A stretch of DNA of 64,000 bases from Apostichopus japonicus (taxonomy: Eukaryota > Echinodermata > Holothuroidea > Aspidochirotida > Stichopodidae). The stretch covers positions 24,088,960-24,152,959 of the forward strand of contig NC_092563.1 of assembly GCF_037975245.1 (NCBI RefSeq), read 5' to 3'. The notes beneath the pieces were generated by a model that was given only the letters and a program-made list of their open reading frames with translations, did no database searches and was not told where the DNA came from. The position numbers and the translations under genes are program-made. Within the stretch, counting starts at the first letter, position 1. Each line of letters opens with the position of its first letter. This document shows, one piece after another, positions 1 through 14,019 of this stretch.

Positions 1-1743
1 AATAATTGATAGACCTATACATATATATGTTTGAACATCAGGGAGCCGAAACAGTGGCCTGGTTTCTAAAGAAATAAGAGGAAAAAATGATCTTTGCTGA
101 CGGTGAACAAACGACATTCTATCCCTCAGAGTCACCATGTATACTCTGTCTTTATATAGCATTATGTACAAGAACGAAGCCACATTGTCATAACATGTTA
201 TTCACATAATTATAACACCCACAAAAGGATTTTGAAGTTTATTATTACTATTATGCAGGTTACGTTGGTCTCATTTGGGAAGTGCATAAATGTTGTTCAA
301 CCTACGCTTTAGTACTGTGACCAATACCCAAAGCGTAATCTTGGTGTACGTTAAATTAACATTTCGTGGATGAACACCCATGCAACATTACAGATTTACC
401 AATCCCCTACACCCCAACCACCTCTGCTCCTTAAAACAAAGTATTTCAGTTTACGTCCGACGGTTTACTTTCCTCCTGTTGATGTCACGGCCTGCTTGTA
501 TAACAACGGGGCGTTAGCAACTCCCTAGTAACAAGGTCCATATATTACGCGCCTCTTTTTTCCAAGTGTATAGCGCCCTCTTTTTTCTGTCGTGAACTAT
601 ATTTAACTAAATAAACTATATTTTCTATGGCTTTTATGGACTGAGTATTCAACAAAACTTTCAAGCTTCGTGAACTATTTCGTATGTGGTTGATGATGTC
701 ATTGACATGACTGAAAAGCATAATTGAGGAGAAACTTAATTTCAACAGCATGCATATTTCGTTCTTCTCTACTCACTTTTACCGAATGGCCATTTTGTCG
801 TGAAAAGTAGGTGACCCAATCTCGATTGGCTACTAAGTACGTATCACCAATTGGCACATACAGCCTTCAACTTGAGAAAATTGCAAAGCTCAGACAAACG
901 GAGATGCTTAATAACGTAAACGAGTACAATCGCCCTTGGCTTAAGTGTTCGTCGATACGTATGGGAGGTCTTGTCCTTGGACCTGTGTCTGCGTCGACGC
1001 ATTTCAGTATCATAAATTTGTGAAATGATAACATATTATTCAATTCTTGACATCATACCAGGGAGCTGTGTCAGATCCTGGATTGTATAAAATCACAAAA
1101 AAAGAAGAAAAAAAGACGGCCAGGCTCAGTTTTGTGACGCCAATTGCATACTTTTGACCAAAAGGGACGCTTGGAGTATTAACTATGCTGGGATGAATAT
1201 CACACTTTACTGTGTAGGCCATACGGCGTGTGAGCTGAGAGAGCCTAAGGCTGTCATGGCGTTTAATTGGATGTCAAAGTCCTTTGAGCTAAGCAAAGAT
1301 CCATATCTGAATTATCAATAACGTATAAATAACGATAACTTAACGGAAATAACAATATCATTACGCGATACATACGTCAATCATATAGCATCTTATTTTG
1401 AATACAAGTGGTGGTTAATTGTTTAAATAAAATTAATAACAAAGACAAACATCCCACACATGGATATAACTGTTTGGCTGAACAAGCGTTTCCTGCATGC
1501 TAGCCATACGTATAGTCCTACACACCATATTGCGGTAGGTCTATACATATGCTGACATTAGTGAGAAAATATCACCTTTGCTGTCCGTACTAAAGGCTAA
1601 GTGAAATTTTTAGTTAACATGAGAGTGAATCCTTTCCAGTCACCTTCACATTGACGAGTTACCTGGATCCATGTATCACTGGTGACCATGCACACATTTC
1701 ATATCGGTTTAACCTTTGCCATAAAAACCACTGACGACATACA

Positions 1744-1859
<116 letters not shown>

Positions 1860-2626
1860 GTGTGTGTTAGAGGTTAAATGTTATTTCTGGTCAACCGTTG
1901 TAATAACGATGAACTTCATGATAACACCCGTTCGAATTGTTTTTGTAATGTTTGGGTCATATTGGGTCGATCAAGTTGGTTCAAAGGTCATCATTATTGC
2001 CCCAAATGTACAGACAATTGAGAAAGACTAAGAACGATCAAAATCTTTCACAAATTCACAAGCACTTTGTATTGCCGTTTCTCAGACCAGTTCCGAATAT
2101 TTAGATGCATGTGTTTGAGCATTATAGAAGACAACAAACTTCAAGTATCTTCGAATATCTTTAGCACTTGTTATTTTTATGCTACAATATTTGGAGTAGA
2201 TAGGCCTACTACATGTATTGTACTGCTGAACTTTTAGTGACCGTTTTCGTCTTATTCCAGCACACTAATGTACTGTGTATACTGTACTTCATGGGTAAAT
2301 CGGCTTATTCACCTGAAATGAGCACACGTGCAAAATTGTGCAAACAAACCCATCATTGCAAATGTATAGTTTGCAAGCGCGACGCTTTATACTTATGAAA
2401 CGATTTGTCATACAACAGGATACTCCCTCCTCCCCCCCCCCCCACCCCATCCGAACTCACGTGCTTCTTTACTCAGTTTTAGGGAACAATAAAACGCAAT
2501 TGATTCTGCGGCAATGACTGTCCCATATCTTCACATCACCCCCTCATATACATCAATACTTATCTCTGGTGCATCCGTGTGGGCTTTTGTTTCTGAATAA
2601 GTTTATCCACATCATACCGCTTTATA

Positions 2627-2707
2627 TGTCCGCCCAGTATACAGAAAGAATGATGTCCGCCCAGTATACAGAAAGAATTATGTCCACCCAGTATACAGAA
2701 AGAACTT
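2627..2707. repeat. 27-bp minisatellite, three copies
   Basis: Three consecutive copies start at 2627, 2654 and 2681, each beginning TGTCC(G/A)CCCAGTATACAG, with one or two differences between copies. No function is implied. Confidence 0.9.
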
Positions 2708-4357
2708 ACATACAAATAGAAGAGAGGAGGAAGGGGTGGGTCGGGAGGGGGGGGGAGTGATGTAGGGCAGTGAACTATCACATTGAAATCCCAAGAGCGT
2801 ATAACTCCAAAAGTCTCATGGAACTTCCTTCTCACATAATCTACTTACATCCTAATCATTGTAGAAATTCGTAAAAGTAATTTATGTCCCCCCTCTCCTT
2901 TGCCTACCCCAGTCGCCGTCCATCACCTCATAACCAATATCACAGACCTCTTCATTTAACACACCATAAAGTACCCATAAACGTGCCTCGATCCTTCTTT
3001 TGTTTCCCCCCTTTCTAATTTGAATATATTTTCAACTCTTACTCAAGCCGGTCTTTGTATAAAAGTACGGTCGCCTCACCTTCAAATTATCACAAGTGAC
3101 GTTCTTGCATACCTTTCAAAGTCGATGACGCCGTTGTGCAAAGGTTAATTCGTGTGACGTCAAGTTTATTAATAGCGGTGACGTTATTGTACACATTTCC
3201 TTATCGATATTGCGATTGACGTATGACCTTAACTGAACAGACACATCATACTACTGCATGCAGCTAACAATAGCCCACCGAATCTTTGCTCGTTATGGTC
3301 GCCGGGAATAGACGGCGACCAAATAGCCTCAGGATATATCTGAACTTTTTTTCGTGCTGGAAATGCACGAGAATTGAAACATTGAACGTAAAAAAATAAA
3401 AATAAAAACATACCCAAAGAGAGAAAGAGATAGAGATGTAGGGACACACGTATGAAATAAACGTTTTTAAGAGCCACTTACCTTGACAACAAATGTATTA
3501 GGCGCTATCAGTACGTCATTATGTAAACAGTTGCATTTGGATACTTACCGTTTGTCGCGCCGACAATAAAACGACAAAAGGTGTGGAAGTATTTAAAAAG
3601 TGTTGACAAAGCTCTAGTCAAGTGTACACTATATATAGGCCTGCTCTTTAATGACCGGTAGAATGGATAATATTAAGTATATAGGTTTAGCAAACTGCAG
3701 TTCAGAGGATCGTGCAGCTTTTTGTTAACTGTAAGATGATATACGTATAGGGCATGAAAGGACGACTCAAGCCCCCAAAATTCTTATTCTGTTAATATAC
3801 TATAGTCCAACAATATAGAAAATGGAGTTCAGGTGAAGTTTCAGTATATTGACCCTTTTTTTTTCTATACTGACCTTCAAAGATATGGTAAATGATGACG
3901 GGGTCTCCTCATTCTATACCATAAATGGTTACGGTAAATCTATTGTCTTATAATAGTACTTCTAATTACTCCCACTAATAAATGTTCGTTGCATATAAAC
4001 AAGAAATCACACAACAGGTTGTAAATCAAGCACGGTTTGTCCTGTCAAAACCATGCATGTTATGTGAGTTACTGGCACGTTACGCTCAGTGTGCTATACA
4101 GTGACATGGTCCAATCACTTGGATTGATAAGCTTGTGGTGCTTAAAGGAACAATTCTCACAAACTAAAAGTGGTAAAGATCTACTAACTTGCGTCAAATG
4201 CCAGTATTTAGTAATCAGTCACGGATCCAGGATATCTCGGAAGACATGCATAAAAAAGCTACCGATTATTACTGCCATTTAATCGGTGTATAGGAAAACA
4301 TCGTACACTTGAAAATCAAGGCATCACTCATTTCCGAATGCGGAACACCCTTACAAA

Positions 4358-4508
4358 CAGTGGCGTACTAAGCGGTGGGGGAGGGGCGGCGGTTCGCCCG
4401 GTTACCAGTCAGGGGCGCCATACCACACCCCTCCCCCAATAAGAGCTATCAATAGGAATGCGAATTCCTAAACATATTTGCAGAGTTAGCATCATTTTCA
4501 TTAGCCAC
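4358..4508. mobile_element. Possible short hAT-like insertion
   Basis: The insert begins CAGTGGCGTACTAAG, resembling the hAT-like termini found elsewhere in this window, and is flanked by an exact 8-bp direct repeat CTTACAAA (4350-4357 and 4509-4516). The right end reads ATTAGCCAC, so only GTGGC is shared as an inverted terminus and the usual final TG is missing. There is no coding capacity. The 8-bp duplication fits hAT insertion, but the poor right terminus keeps this tentative. Confidence 0.4.
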
Positions 4509-7500
4509 CTTACAAAAGTTTCTCCAAGAGGGAGGGAGGGGGGAGGGGACACTTTCGGCCCCTCCCCAGATTGGGACGGTCCCGTACACCTATGAGCATA
4601 CTGTTAAAACTACCTGACGTTGCCTCTACAAGATTAAACCGAACTAAGATCAAGAGCCTGAAAGTCACACTCTCGAGATGCACGTTGGAGGCACGCCTAC
4701 TCCAGGGGTCGAATTTCGGAATATTTGTGGAGACAGAACACTCGCATAACATTCCCTGAAGGAATCCTCCCGAGTAATCGAACATGGTTACCAGCTGTTA
4801 TCGTTCGCCCAATTACGGGCATGTTGATTGAGAGTAAAGGGTGCTCAGTGGGGATGACTCGCCCGCCCCTCCCCACCCCCCCCCCCGAAAGGAAAGGGAA
4901 GTTAAGAAAGTGAAGCGTGTCGATACAACGGTTGTCTGAACAGAACATTATTTTTTTAATACTAAACTTTGTCCCACATAACGATATATTACAAAATAAG
5001 TAGAAAGTGCGTGTCATGTTGAATAATGCATCGTCATTCATTGTTTTTTTCAATAAGTTTCTGTAAAATCCCGAAATGTAAAGGTAAAACAGTTATAAGT
5101 TAAAAAAAGGAAAAAAAGATAAACGAAAACAAACAAACACGTTGAGGAAATGCGGGACAAAGAAAATATTGTAATTACGGATATACAAGGATATAAAACG
5201 GGATGCACAGGAACCAATACTCCGATATTGAAGTATAACTATAACATGGGATGTGAAGTTAGCGGAACTCGTATACGGAAAAAAAGTTTCCAACCTTCTG
5301 TGTGTCCTTCAGTTTATATATAAATTATTACAATAGTAATATGCAATAGTCTTATATACTTGAAGGGCAATGGGAGAGTAAAGAGATAACGGAGAAAGGA
5401 TTGGTCAATTCTTATTCTCGTAAGTTTTAGTCCTGAGTAGGCGGGATTGCTGGCAGATTGATTGTCCCCGCGTAGGATATCTCTTGTTTAGGTTACTCCT
5501 TGCATGCACACACCCCTCGTTCCTCTATGTACCCCTTCTAAGACTGCAAATATGCTAATGGTTTAATGTATAGTTCAATACGTTTTAAATTTTATCGCAC
5601 CTACGTTGACTACACTTGACTACACTTGTAGTTCTTGACTACTCACATGACTACACTTGAACCACGGAGCTCAACACACCGGAATCATCCAAATGGAAAG
5701 GGTAAAGGGAAATCCTACGATCTATACAATTCTTCCCAGTCACCTCGTCTTCTGTCCGCTCGCACTAACCCCTGTGAGTTCTCTCCCCCACCCCCTCCCC
5801 TTACTCGGCGCCCACCGTTTCTCCTCCGCCTTAATTCAATTTGTTTACCCTATACCTGATATGATTAATAGTCATGTAGGATATGCGTTGAATGTGCATG
5901 GGCGATCGAACGTTTTATTGTTCCAATATACTAGCACATCGGATTTTTTTGTGACTTCATGACGAGCCACTACATCACTTTGCGTTTGATCGGAAATTGA
6001 ATATCCTCAGTACACCATGGCCAATCTTTGCATTTATCTTGACATGAGCATCTCCAAAGCCAACACAGAAGACTACGCATAAGGAATATTTACTTGTTTC
6101 TCCCCCCCCCCTCTCTCCCAAATCTTATTTTGGCCCTGCACCCTCCCCCTTATGGAGTTTATTATTTTCGGCAAACGTTCGTTAAAATGCCGTAACATTC
6201 AAATGTGGTTTAAAATCCTTTGAACGTATCACCTTAGAACTACCAGGCCATAATTATGCGTGGATTGTTACTGACTATACAGGGAAAGTTCCAAGAGATA
6301 ACATTTACACTGTCACCTACATTGACAAAGTATAGACTTAATAAAAAGCAAAGGCCCTTCTACTTCCTTTTTATTAAAAAAAAAGTTTGGACGAGGAACA
6401 GCCGTATACAGACAGACGACCTACTATACACACCTTCACCAAACTGAACATCGCTCGCTTGATGAATGAACTATCTAACAATATCCGTCGTATCGCACAA
6501 CTATATAACGTTGACCATAAGTTGTATCAACCGTGCACATTTTTAAGGATATTACAGATTCAGTGCATTTGTTGTGTGTGCTTATCTCATTCCAAAGCTG
6601 TTGAAATTTTGTAACAAGCTCATTTCGTTTCCAAGACAGGCTATACAAATGTCAAGTTTTGATAACTCTAGGAAACTCATTAAATATGTGCAAACTATCA
6701 CGTGGAGTGTTGCGCTCATCGAAATTGTCTTATTTTAGCCCTTAATAAGTAAACCCCTAATTACAAACCCATGCACAAATATTATTGAATTATTTAATGT
6801 TCCTCTTTTCAAAGAAAATATTTCAAAAGATCGCCGTAGGCCTGCAAAAACACGTGTCCAGTGTCCTTGAAACGAAGGTTGTGAAATCAAAGGGATAACA
6901 TAACAGAAAATTAGGCAGTCACTCCCTTTACATCATCAATGTGCATAATTAGCTGATGTTGATACAAAAGTAAAACTATAGAATTAAGAAAAGTCGTGTT
7001 AAATGGTCAGTGTTTGATGGGAGTTGCAGCTATTTTCATGATTTTATGATATTGTTCATATAGTTGTCCGTAGACGTCTAACACGATTTCAATGATACAT
7101 GTATCCATTTAATGATTTGTGAAGAAAAGAATCTCCCTGTGAGTGTTTCGCGGTAAGCACCAGGGTAGTGTCCGACAACGTGCAAGTCATGAAAAACAGT
7201 AGAGGGTCCATGGCTGTAATGTAGCGCTAACTTCGCCTCAATATTTTAACACACCTTTGGTGAATCTCCCAGTAGAGGCACCTTCCCCGCTCTGCTAGAA
7301 AGCCCGATTAACCCATTCATACACATTATGGCGCACCGAAAATTGAAATTCATTATTGACGAATTTCGTTATTCCCGGTACCCATGTGACCTTGCAATAT
7401 TTCCCAGGAGAGCAGTGCACGGCTCTGTGTTCGGAGGAGAGCCACTCCTCTCATGCAAGAGTCTGATTCATCACTAATACTCATTTTGGCCCTTCATTTG

Positions 7501-8337
7501 AGCCGATAATTGCCGTATTAACAACGACAGAGCTTTCATGTAGCGGCCATTTCCCGCACACCATTTAACCGTCAAGGTCGGTATGTTTTTGCCCCGTGTT
7601 CCGCACGAACATTACGAGCAAAACACGATGGCAATCTTAACCAGCTGGATAAGATTGTTACGGCCTGAGTAAAATGATTTTATTTTCTCCATATGCAACT
7701 TGATCGAGGAAAACTCTGGGAGAAGATGAAGACAGTTCGATCTGATCTATGTTAATATCTCTGTCACCATTATCGAATTTGTCTTTATATGACAGAAATT
7801 TCTTCTTGACCATTGCGTACGTACAACAACAACAAATAGTGCAGGCATTCCACAGTGCCTATACGTGATGCCATGGTTCAAAATGGTCTTAGCTTCTACG
7901 AAACGCATTTTGCTCATCGGCGTATACATTTACCTGGACCGATTATGTCAATGGGAAGACGTTAAAGACCTTACCAACCATGGAGGGTCGTGTGAAGTGC
8001 TCCCGTGTAGCACTCTAGGAGTCTAGGTTGATAGTAGTCCTTTAATCTGTATTCTACAACATCTTATGTCCTGATCTCGTAGCTACCACACCACTGGTGA
8101 AGCTACGCGAACAGTGGAATCTAGCAAATTGATACAGTTTTCCCAATGTTTACCGCAATTTTCAAATCCAAAACTGCCATTTTGAGTATTTACTTTCAAA
8201 CAGTCGAACTGCAGCTGGAACGCAAGCAGGTTAGCAGGACTACACACATGTACATAGACAGGAGAAGCAGACGACAGGATTCGTTGATCCTTAGCAACAC
8301 AACGCTCCTTGCCGTTTTTGCACGTAAAAAACGTGTA

Positions 8338-8522
<185 letters not shown>

Positions 8523-9849
8523 ACCATACAGGTCAAGCTGTTTATAAGATTGAAAGTGAATCTCAACAACATTATTATCCAAACCTGACCTAGCAAATTA
8601 TCCTCAAATTAACCGTAGATGCCTGTTGTATTAGCATTCTGTTGTGTACAGAACGCTTATCTATCGGCGAACTGACAAAAGGGTTAAACAGTGTTAGTAA
8701 CACATGGGAGCACGTCACATGAACCTTCACGATTGGTACGTTTGCGTACTGTGGGTTTGCTAAGGACTTCCATGACATTTTCAATTCGATGATTTTGTTC
8801 GTATGTGGTCACATTAGTTTAACATACATAGTACCCACGCGATGTTTTGTTCATGGAAAATGTTTTGAGTAAAGTACTTCAATATATCCCACCAGTGCTC
8901 AGGGACGTCAAACCATGCAGCCTTTCAAATTTGACGTGACCTTTTCTTGTGGTGTGTAAGGGGTGGGATGGACGTTATCAGCGGCTATACAGATGTAGGC
9001 TAACAATGTAGAGGATTTTCAGTATTATGTAAAGATCAGTTCGAGGGAGTATGAAGCTTTAATTCCCGTTCGCTCAAACGACGAATGTAAATGCATCCTC
9101 CTACCCGTTCGCCACGTCTAACATATATGATATCTTTATCTTCTTGGAAATATGGGGGGGAGGGGGGTACAGTCAAGTCATCGGTTTATGACAGTTTCTA
9201 ATTGCAACCTCAACATGCAAACTTTACCCGGATAGTCGAAAAGTGCTCAGCCTCGCATCTCGTTTTCAGCCATCGTTGTAGTTCCTGTAGTACGCCCACT
9301 GCAACCAAATTTCTGTCATTTTTCGGTAATCTAGCTAAACTATCAGTCATGACTCTATGATATGTAGGTTATTAATCCCTAGATTTCCATGTATCTGAAT
9401 AATTTATCATAAAAGAAACTTAGGGTTATAAAGTGCGTAGGTGTTTGACATTTCCAGGCAGGAATTCTCCAGGCCTTACAGATCTATATAAACTTTTCCG
9501 AGACAGTATACCTTCCCTTGTGTTTTCCTTGCTCGATACGTATTAGTTTCCTTACCGTACGATGTATATGATGATAGAACGGCATTGTGCGCCATGTAAC
9601 GGTTCGACTCTCCTGACAACATCCGTTTACACTCAAAGAACAAACAAAACACAAACGTCAAGGTGAAGGGCCTTCGGTTCTTTTGTGCAAGAAATAGGCT
9701 ATGAAGGTAAAAGATGGATCAACATTACTTAATTGAGTTTGATTGCCGGTATCGTTTTCTTTATTCGGTGAAAGGAATTGTGAACACACTGTACACTACT
9801 ATAAGGTAGATTCACATTTTCGTAGTGTACGAACGAATATGCAATGATA

Positions 9850-9877
9850 TATGTGTGTGTGTGTGTGTATGTGTGTG
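9850..9877. repeat. (GT)n microsatellite
   Basis: A short GT dinucleotide run with one TA interruption. Confidence 0.85.
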
Positions 9878-12800
9878 GACTTCGAATACTGGTCTGAGTA
9901 CATACATATAAGACAACGTGATATCATACAAGACATGACATTTCGCATCCATCAACATAAGGGGGAGGGGTGGGGTGAGGGTACGCGTTAGAGGAGCGGG
10001 ACTTGTTCATGAATAGCTTCCTGAAGAAAAAACCTCGTAGTAAGCATCTTCTAATGAGTGCATGGTATTAAGTGAAACTTGGTATATTTGGTCATAATGA
10101 GTGACAGGTTGGAAATGACATAAAGATGGGTTATTAAACGTAAATATGTCCGGTCGATAATGCGTGACTCTATACACTGACTCGAAGCTGCAGGTATTTA
10201 CATAGCCCGGAATGACACGGACGTACGGATAAACTGGTTATGAACTCGAGAAGGTGCCCAAAATATCAAACTGTTAAGGGAAAAGTTGAAAGTTTTGTGA
10301 GGAAGGTGTAGACTTCCACGCACGATCCATTTGGCAAATAATGATCTGTTGGAATTTTGGGTAGAATTCGAAATAACAGTTCCCTACGCAAAGTGAACCT
10401 TAATCGGACTAAAAAAGCAAATTCTTTAATTATGTGTATATAAAAGGATAACAAAATATTTTGAGATACTTTGGTAAGATCTTGGACGATATTCCTTCAT
10501 CTCAGTCGCCGATCATATTATTGGGTTCACGAGAGATACGTAGGCCTACGTCACCATAAGGCGTGGCTATTGGTACCCTCTGTTGAGGAATTCTGGCCCA
10601 AAAAAATTATGTTTAAAAGTACCGAGTATAGAATGAAATCATTCTTGTAACGCCACACACGTCAAACAAACTGAAATAGTTTTAAGAGTGAACACTAACA
10701 TCAAATCATCGCTATTTTTAAACAAACTCTGCACTAATAAATTTTCTTTTGCAGATTTTTATTATGCAAATTTTCTCCATATAAAAACACAAAAAGAAAG
10801 GCCGGAATATTAATCGACTTTTCAACCGAAGACATCCACCCCTCCTCCCTCTTTTAACTTAGACTCATTTCTCTTCGGATCAATTCCAACGATATCTGTT
10901 TACTGTAAACTAAGTAGCCTACATGAGTACGTATTCTTTACTGAACCTCGAAATGTTTCTTTTCCGGAAAGAAGACTTTTTGCACAAACTATGAAGTAAA
11001 TGCGTAAGTCAATGACCATCTCAGTTCGAAAGCATTATCCAAATCCCAAAATAGCGCGCACACAACATAAATAAGAGAGAATCCTGCCCGTGCTTTGAAG
11101 AAATCATAGGCCTATACATTTTTCGTGCATGCTAACCGCGTCAGTTGTGCTAGACTATACCATCGTCATGATCATATGGTCACAATATAAGAGGACGGGG
11201 GCTAAGAGTGAATCATTTCGGGGAAGTAACGTCTGATTATTCGTGTCCAGGAGTTTCTCTTGGAATATGATATTCGTAATTGAAGATATGAGGTATGGCG
11301 GCTGAATGGGTAATCAATTTGTTCGTAACCATGATGGATGGCACGTATACCATCGGGCTTTGTGGGTTTCGCTATCTGGATTAGAAGTAAAATGTATATT
11401 GCTGTATGGAATCCGCGCGCGATGTAATTAGTATCTCAGATATCTAACACGTCTCGTTTACCTCAGTCAAGAAGTATATACTTCAAGTTATATACCAATA
11501 ATCTTGTGTTGACGTAATCTGCACGTTTCAGAAAATGATGGCTGTCATTAATACCTTGCCGAAGGCTGAAGAAATATATGCGGTGGTAATAGTGTACGTG
11601 TAATGGTATAGACGTGTGTCCATGAGTTTGTTTGGGATGGGTGGGTGGGTGGGACTGAGGAGCTATATAACGCCTCGAATGATTGCAAGCACGACAACGC
11701 ACTGTAGTCGAGCATACATGCACTTCATACAGGCTTGTCGATATCACTGTGGAGAGGGAAAGGTAATTAGAGGTCACCAATTAATTACATGTTTAAACTT
11801 TATCGGTAAGTGGACTTGACAAGTACAATAATGGTGAATCTTATAACTGGGTGATAGGTGTCCCATAATGGGTAGTAGTGGTGAAAAGCAATGGTCATTT
11901 GAGGTCAAAAATTAGACACAATTAACACCCGGTATTCTGGGTACTCGGTGACTTATTCATCAACAAGCAAGAGCCGGAAGTGAGGACGAGTTAAACAGGC
12001 ATCTTTAACGAGTCCAGACTTACTTTAAAATGTCTTACATAAAACAATTGAATTTCCATTTTTTTTTAAATAGGAAATGATTGTCCCCCACATTGTCATT
12101 GTAAAAGTATAAAGAGCTGCGCTTACGAAAGGTGCCTTTTTTTGTGTTTTTTGTTGTTGTGAAAACTTGAACATTCAAACTAGTTCAATAGTTTCATTTG
12201 CCGACGCTTTCACGCTATATTGGATGTTTCCGGTGCAGATGTATAATATAATAATATTGGCGCTGGGTCGATATCTGACTTGCAATATGTGATTAATTAG
12301 AAGGCAACAACTGTAAGTCAACAGTGCATCGGCATAAGCTGTACATGGCTGAAAATAAGAGGGAGAATAATATCAATTTCGCCGCAAAATAGGAAGTAAA
12401 AACGGCCGATAAAGTCTTTTAGGATATCTTTTCCTTTGGTTTGACTGAGTTATTTTGGTCGAAAAATCAATCATCTGTAAAAACGGCAACAATTTCTAAG
12501 TAGCCATCAATAACCTAACGATTTATCGAAGCACACTTATACGGTAGCTGCGTACAACCTCTTACAAAACCTTCTTTGTCGGAGACTGAAAATGTAGGGA
12601 TTATAGTATATTGCTTCATTTAGTTTTGATGGTTATATGTTCATTTATATTTAAAGAAGTATATTTGTTGACACATAGGTTGTTACCCATGCCGGTCAAT
12701 TAAAAACAGACATGGCTCCCGACCTCCACCGCTAGTCCGGGAGCAAATCCTTCAATCGAGCGAAAATTCAGTCGGGGGAAATTAGACCACTCGTTCGGGC

Positions 12801-13970
12801 TCAGGATGTCCTCAGCCATGGATCCAGGGGCTCGTGTAACACTCACTCGTTTCAACCGCACCCACAAATGAATTGATTAGCACCGTTTAGACCTATTTAT
12901 AGACCTAATATATATGATAAACATGCCTCAGAATACCCCTTTACGTTTAAGATGTTTCGTTGGGGGGGGGGGGGTGAACCCTAGACCCATTCCCATGGGA
13001 ATCAGCGTCAACGTCCCCACAGATACAACCCTCCCTTCTAAATTCCTGGATCCGTCCATGTTTAGTCCCTACCTAAATCTGTCGGGGAAATTACTTTCCC
13101 CCACCCCCTACCTTTGATATTCTGGGAACATCACCTGGTTACCATAGTAGACATCTGACTTGAACAATACCATTTCATCTCGATTCTATTGCTCTACAGT
13201 TATTTTGTAAAGTGTGTCCGTTTTTATGCTAGCTAAATATGCTTTTGACGCTATAGTAAAATAATTACAATTTGACTTTGAATCGACCCAAAGAGATGAT
13301 AAAAGCGTTGCTATTTTCCTTTGTATTCCTCTTAATGAATATAATTTAACGTTCATTATCCCACGAGAAAGAGAGGTAAGATGTATCCTATCCGACATAT
13401 TCGTCATGTTTGAGACATAAAGAATGTCTTTCAAAATAAGCAAAGTACAATCCCTAATTCATACTCTTCATGCCACTTAGAATTTAATGTATTAATGTAA
13501 CTTTGTGGTATCTAAATTTATATGGAAAGTTCTGTTATCGAACCTGTCTTTCAAAATTCGGTTTAAATCAAGGTAATCCCATAAGTCAGCGCTTGCTTTT
13601 CAAATCAAGTTTACGTTGCATCCATGTCTAGCTTTTGTGCGTTCGAAGCACCTCTGACAGTCTGCAAAGTATACTACTCAATTAAGTTGGTCAGTGTCAT
13701 GCCATAGTATGAATGACTTTCATGTTGATCACAAAAGTAAATTCGGCAACTGGAGACCAACCTCGTGGCATTGTCCTCAACCAACAATTATGACTGGAGG
13801 AAAGAGAAATGAAGAGTGAGAGTTCTCGTAGCAGTGTACCGGTAGCCCCCCCCCCCCATTTTTTTTACTTTACAGAAATCACATATATTGGCAAAATTGG
13901 TATTTTACCAGCAAAAGATGTGAAATGCTTATATCTGGAAAATGACACATTTGACACCTTATTCATAAGC

Positions 13971-13997
13971 CTTTTTTTCTTGTTTATATCATTGCAG
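13971..13997 (+). promoter_or_regulatory. Splice acceptor before the RBM12 coding exon
   Basis: A T-rich tract ends in ATTGCAG, with AG at 13996-13997. The first ATG after it, at 14020, is in a good context (A at -3) and opens the long reading frame. The gene therefore has a 5' UTR intron with the whole coding region in the next exon. The exon starts GTAATC, itself faintly donor-like. Confidence 0.75.
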
Positions 13998-14019
13998 GTA
14001 ATCGTCAAGTAGTCGCATC

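Noticed and set aside
9591-9612. GGTTCGACTC resembling a tRNA T-arm
   Set aside because: No acceptor stem, D-arm or anticodon arm can be placed around it.
11616-11819. Plus-strand 67-aa frame ending near a GTAAGT donor as a first exon of RBM12
   Set aside because: The exon it joins has no coding sequence before its ATG, so a coding first exon is not needed; the donor alone is weak evidence.
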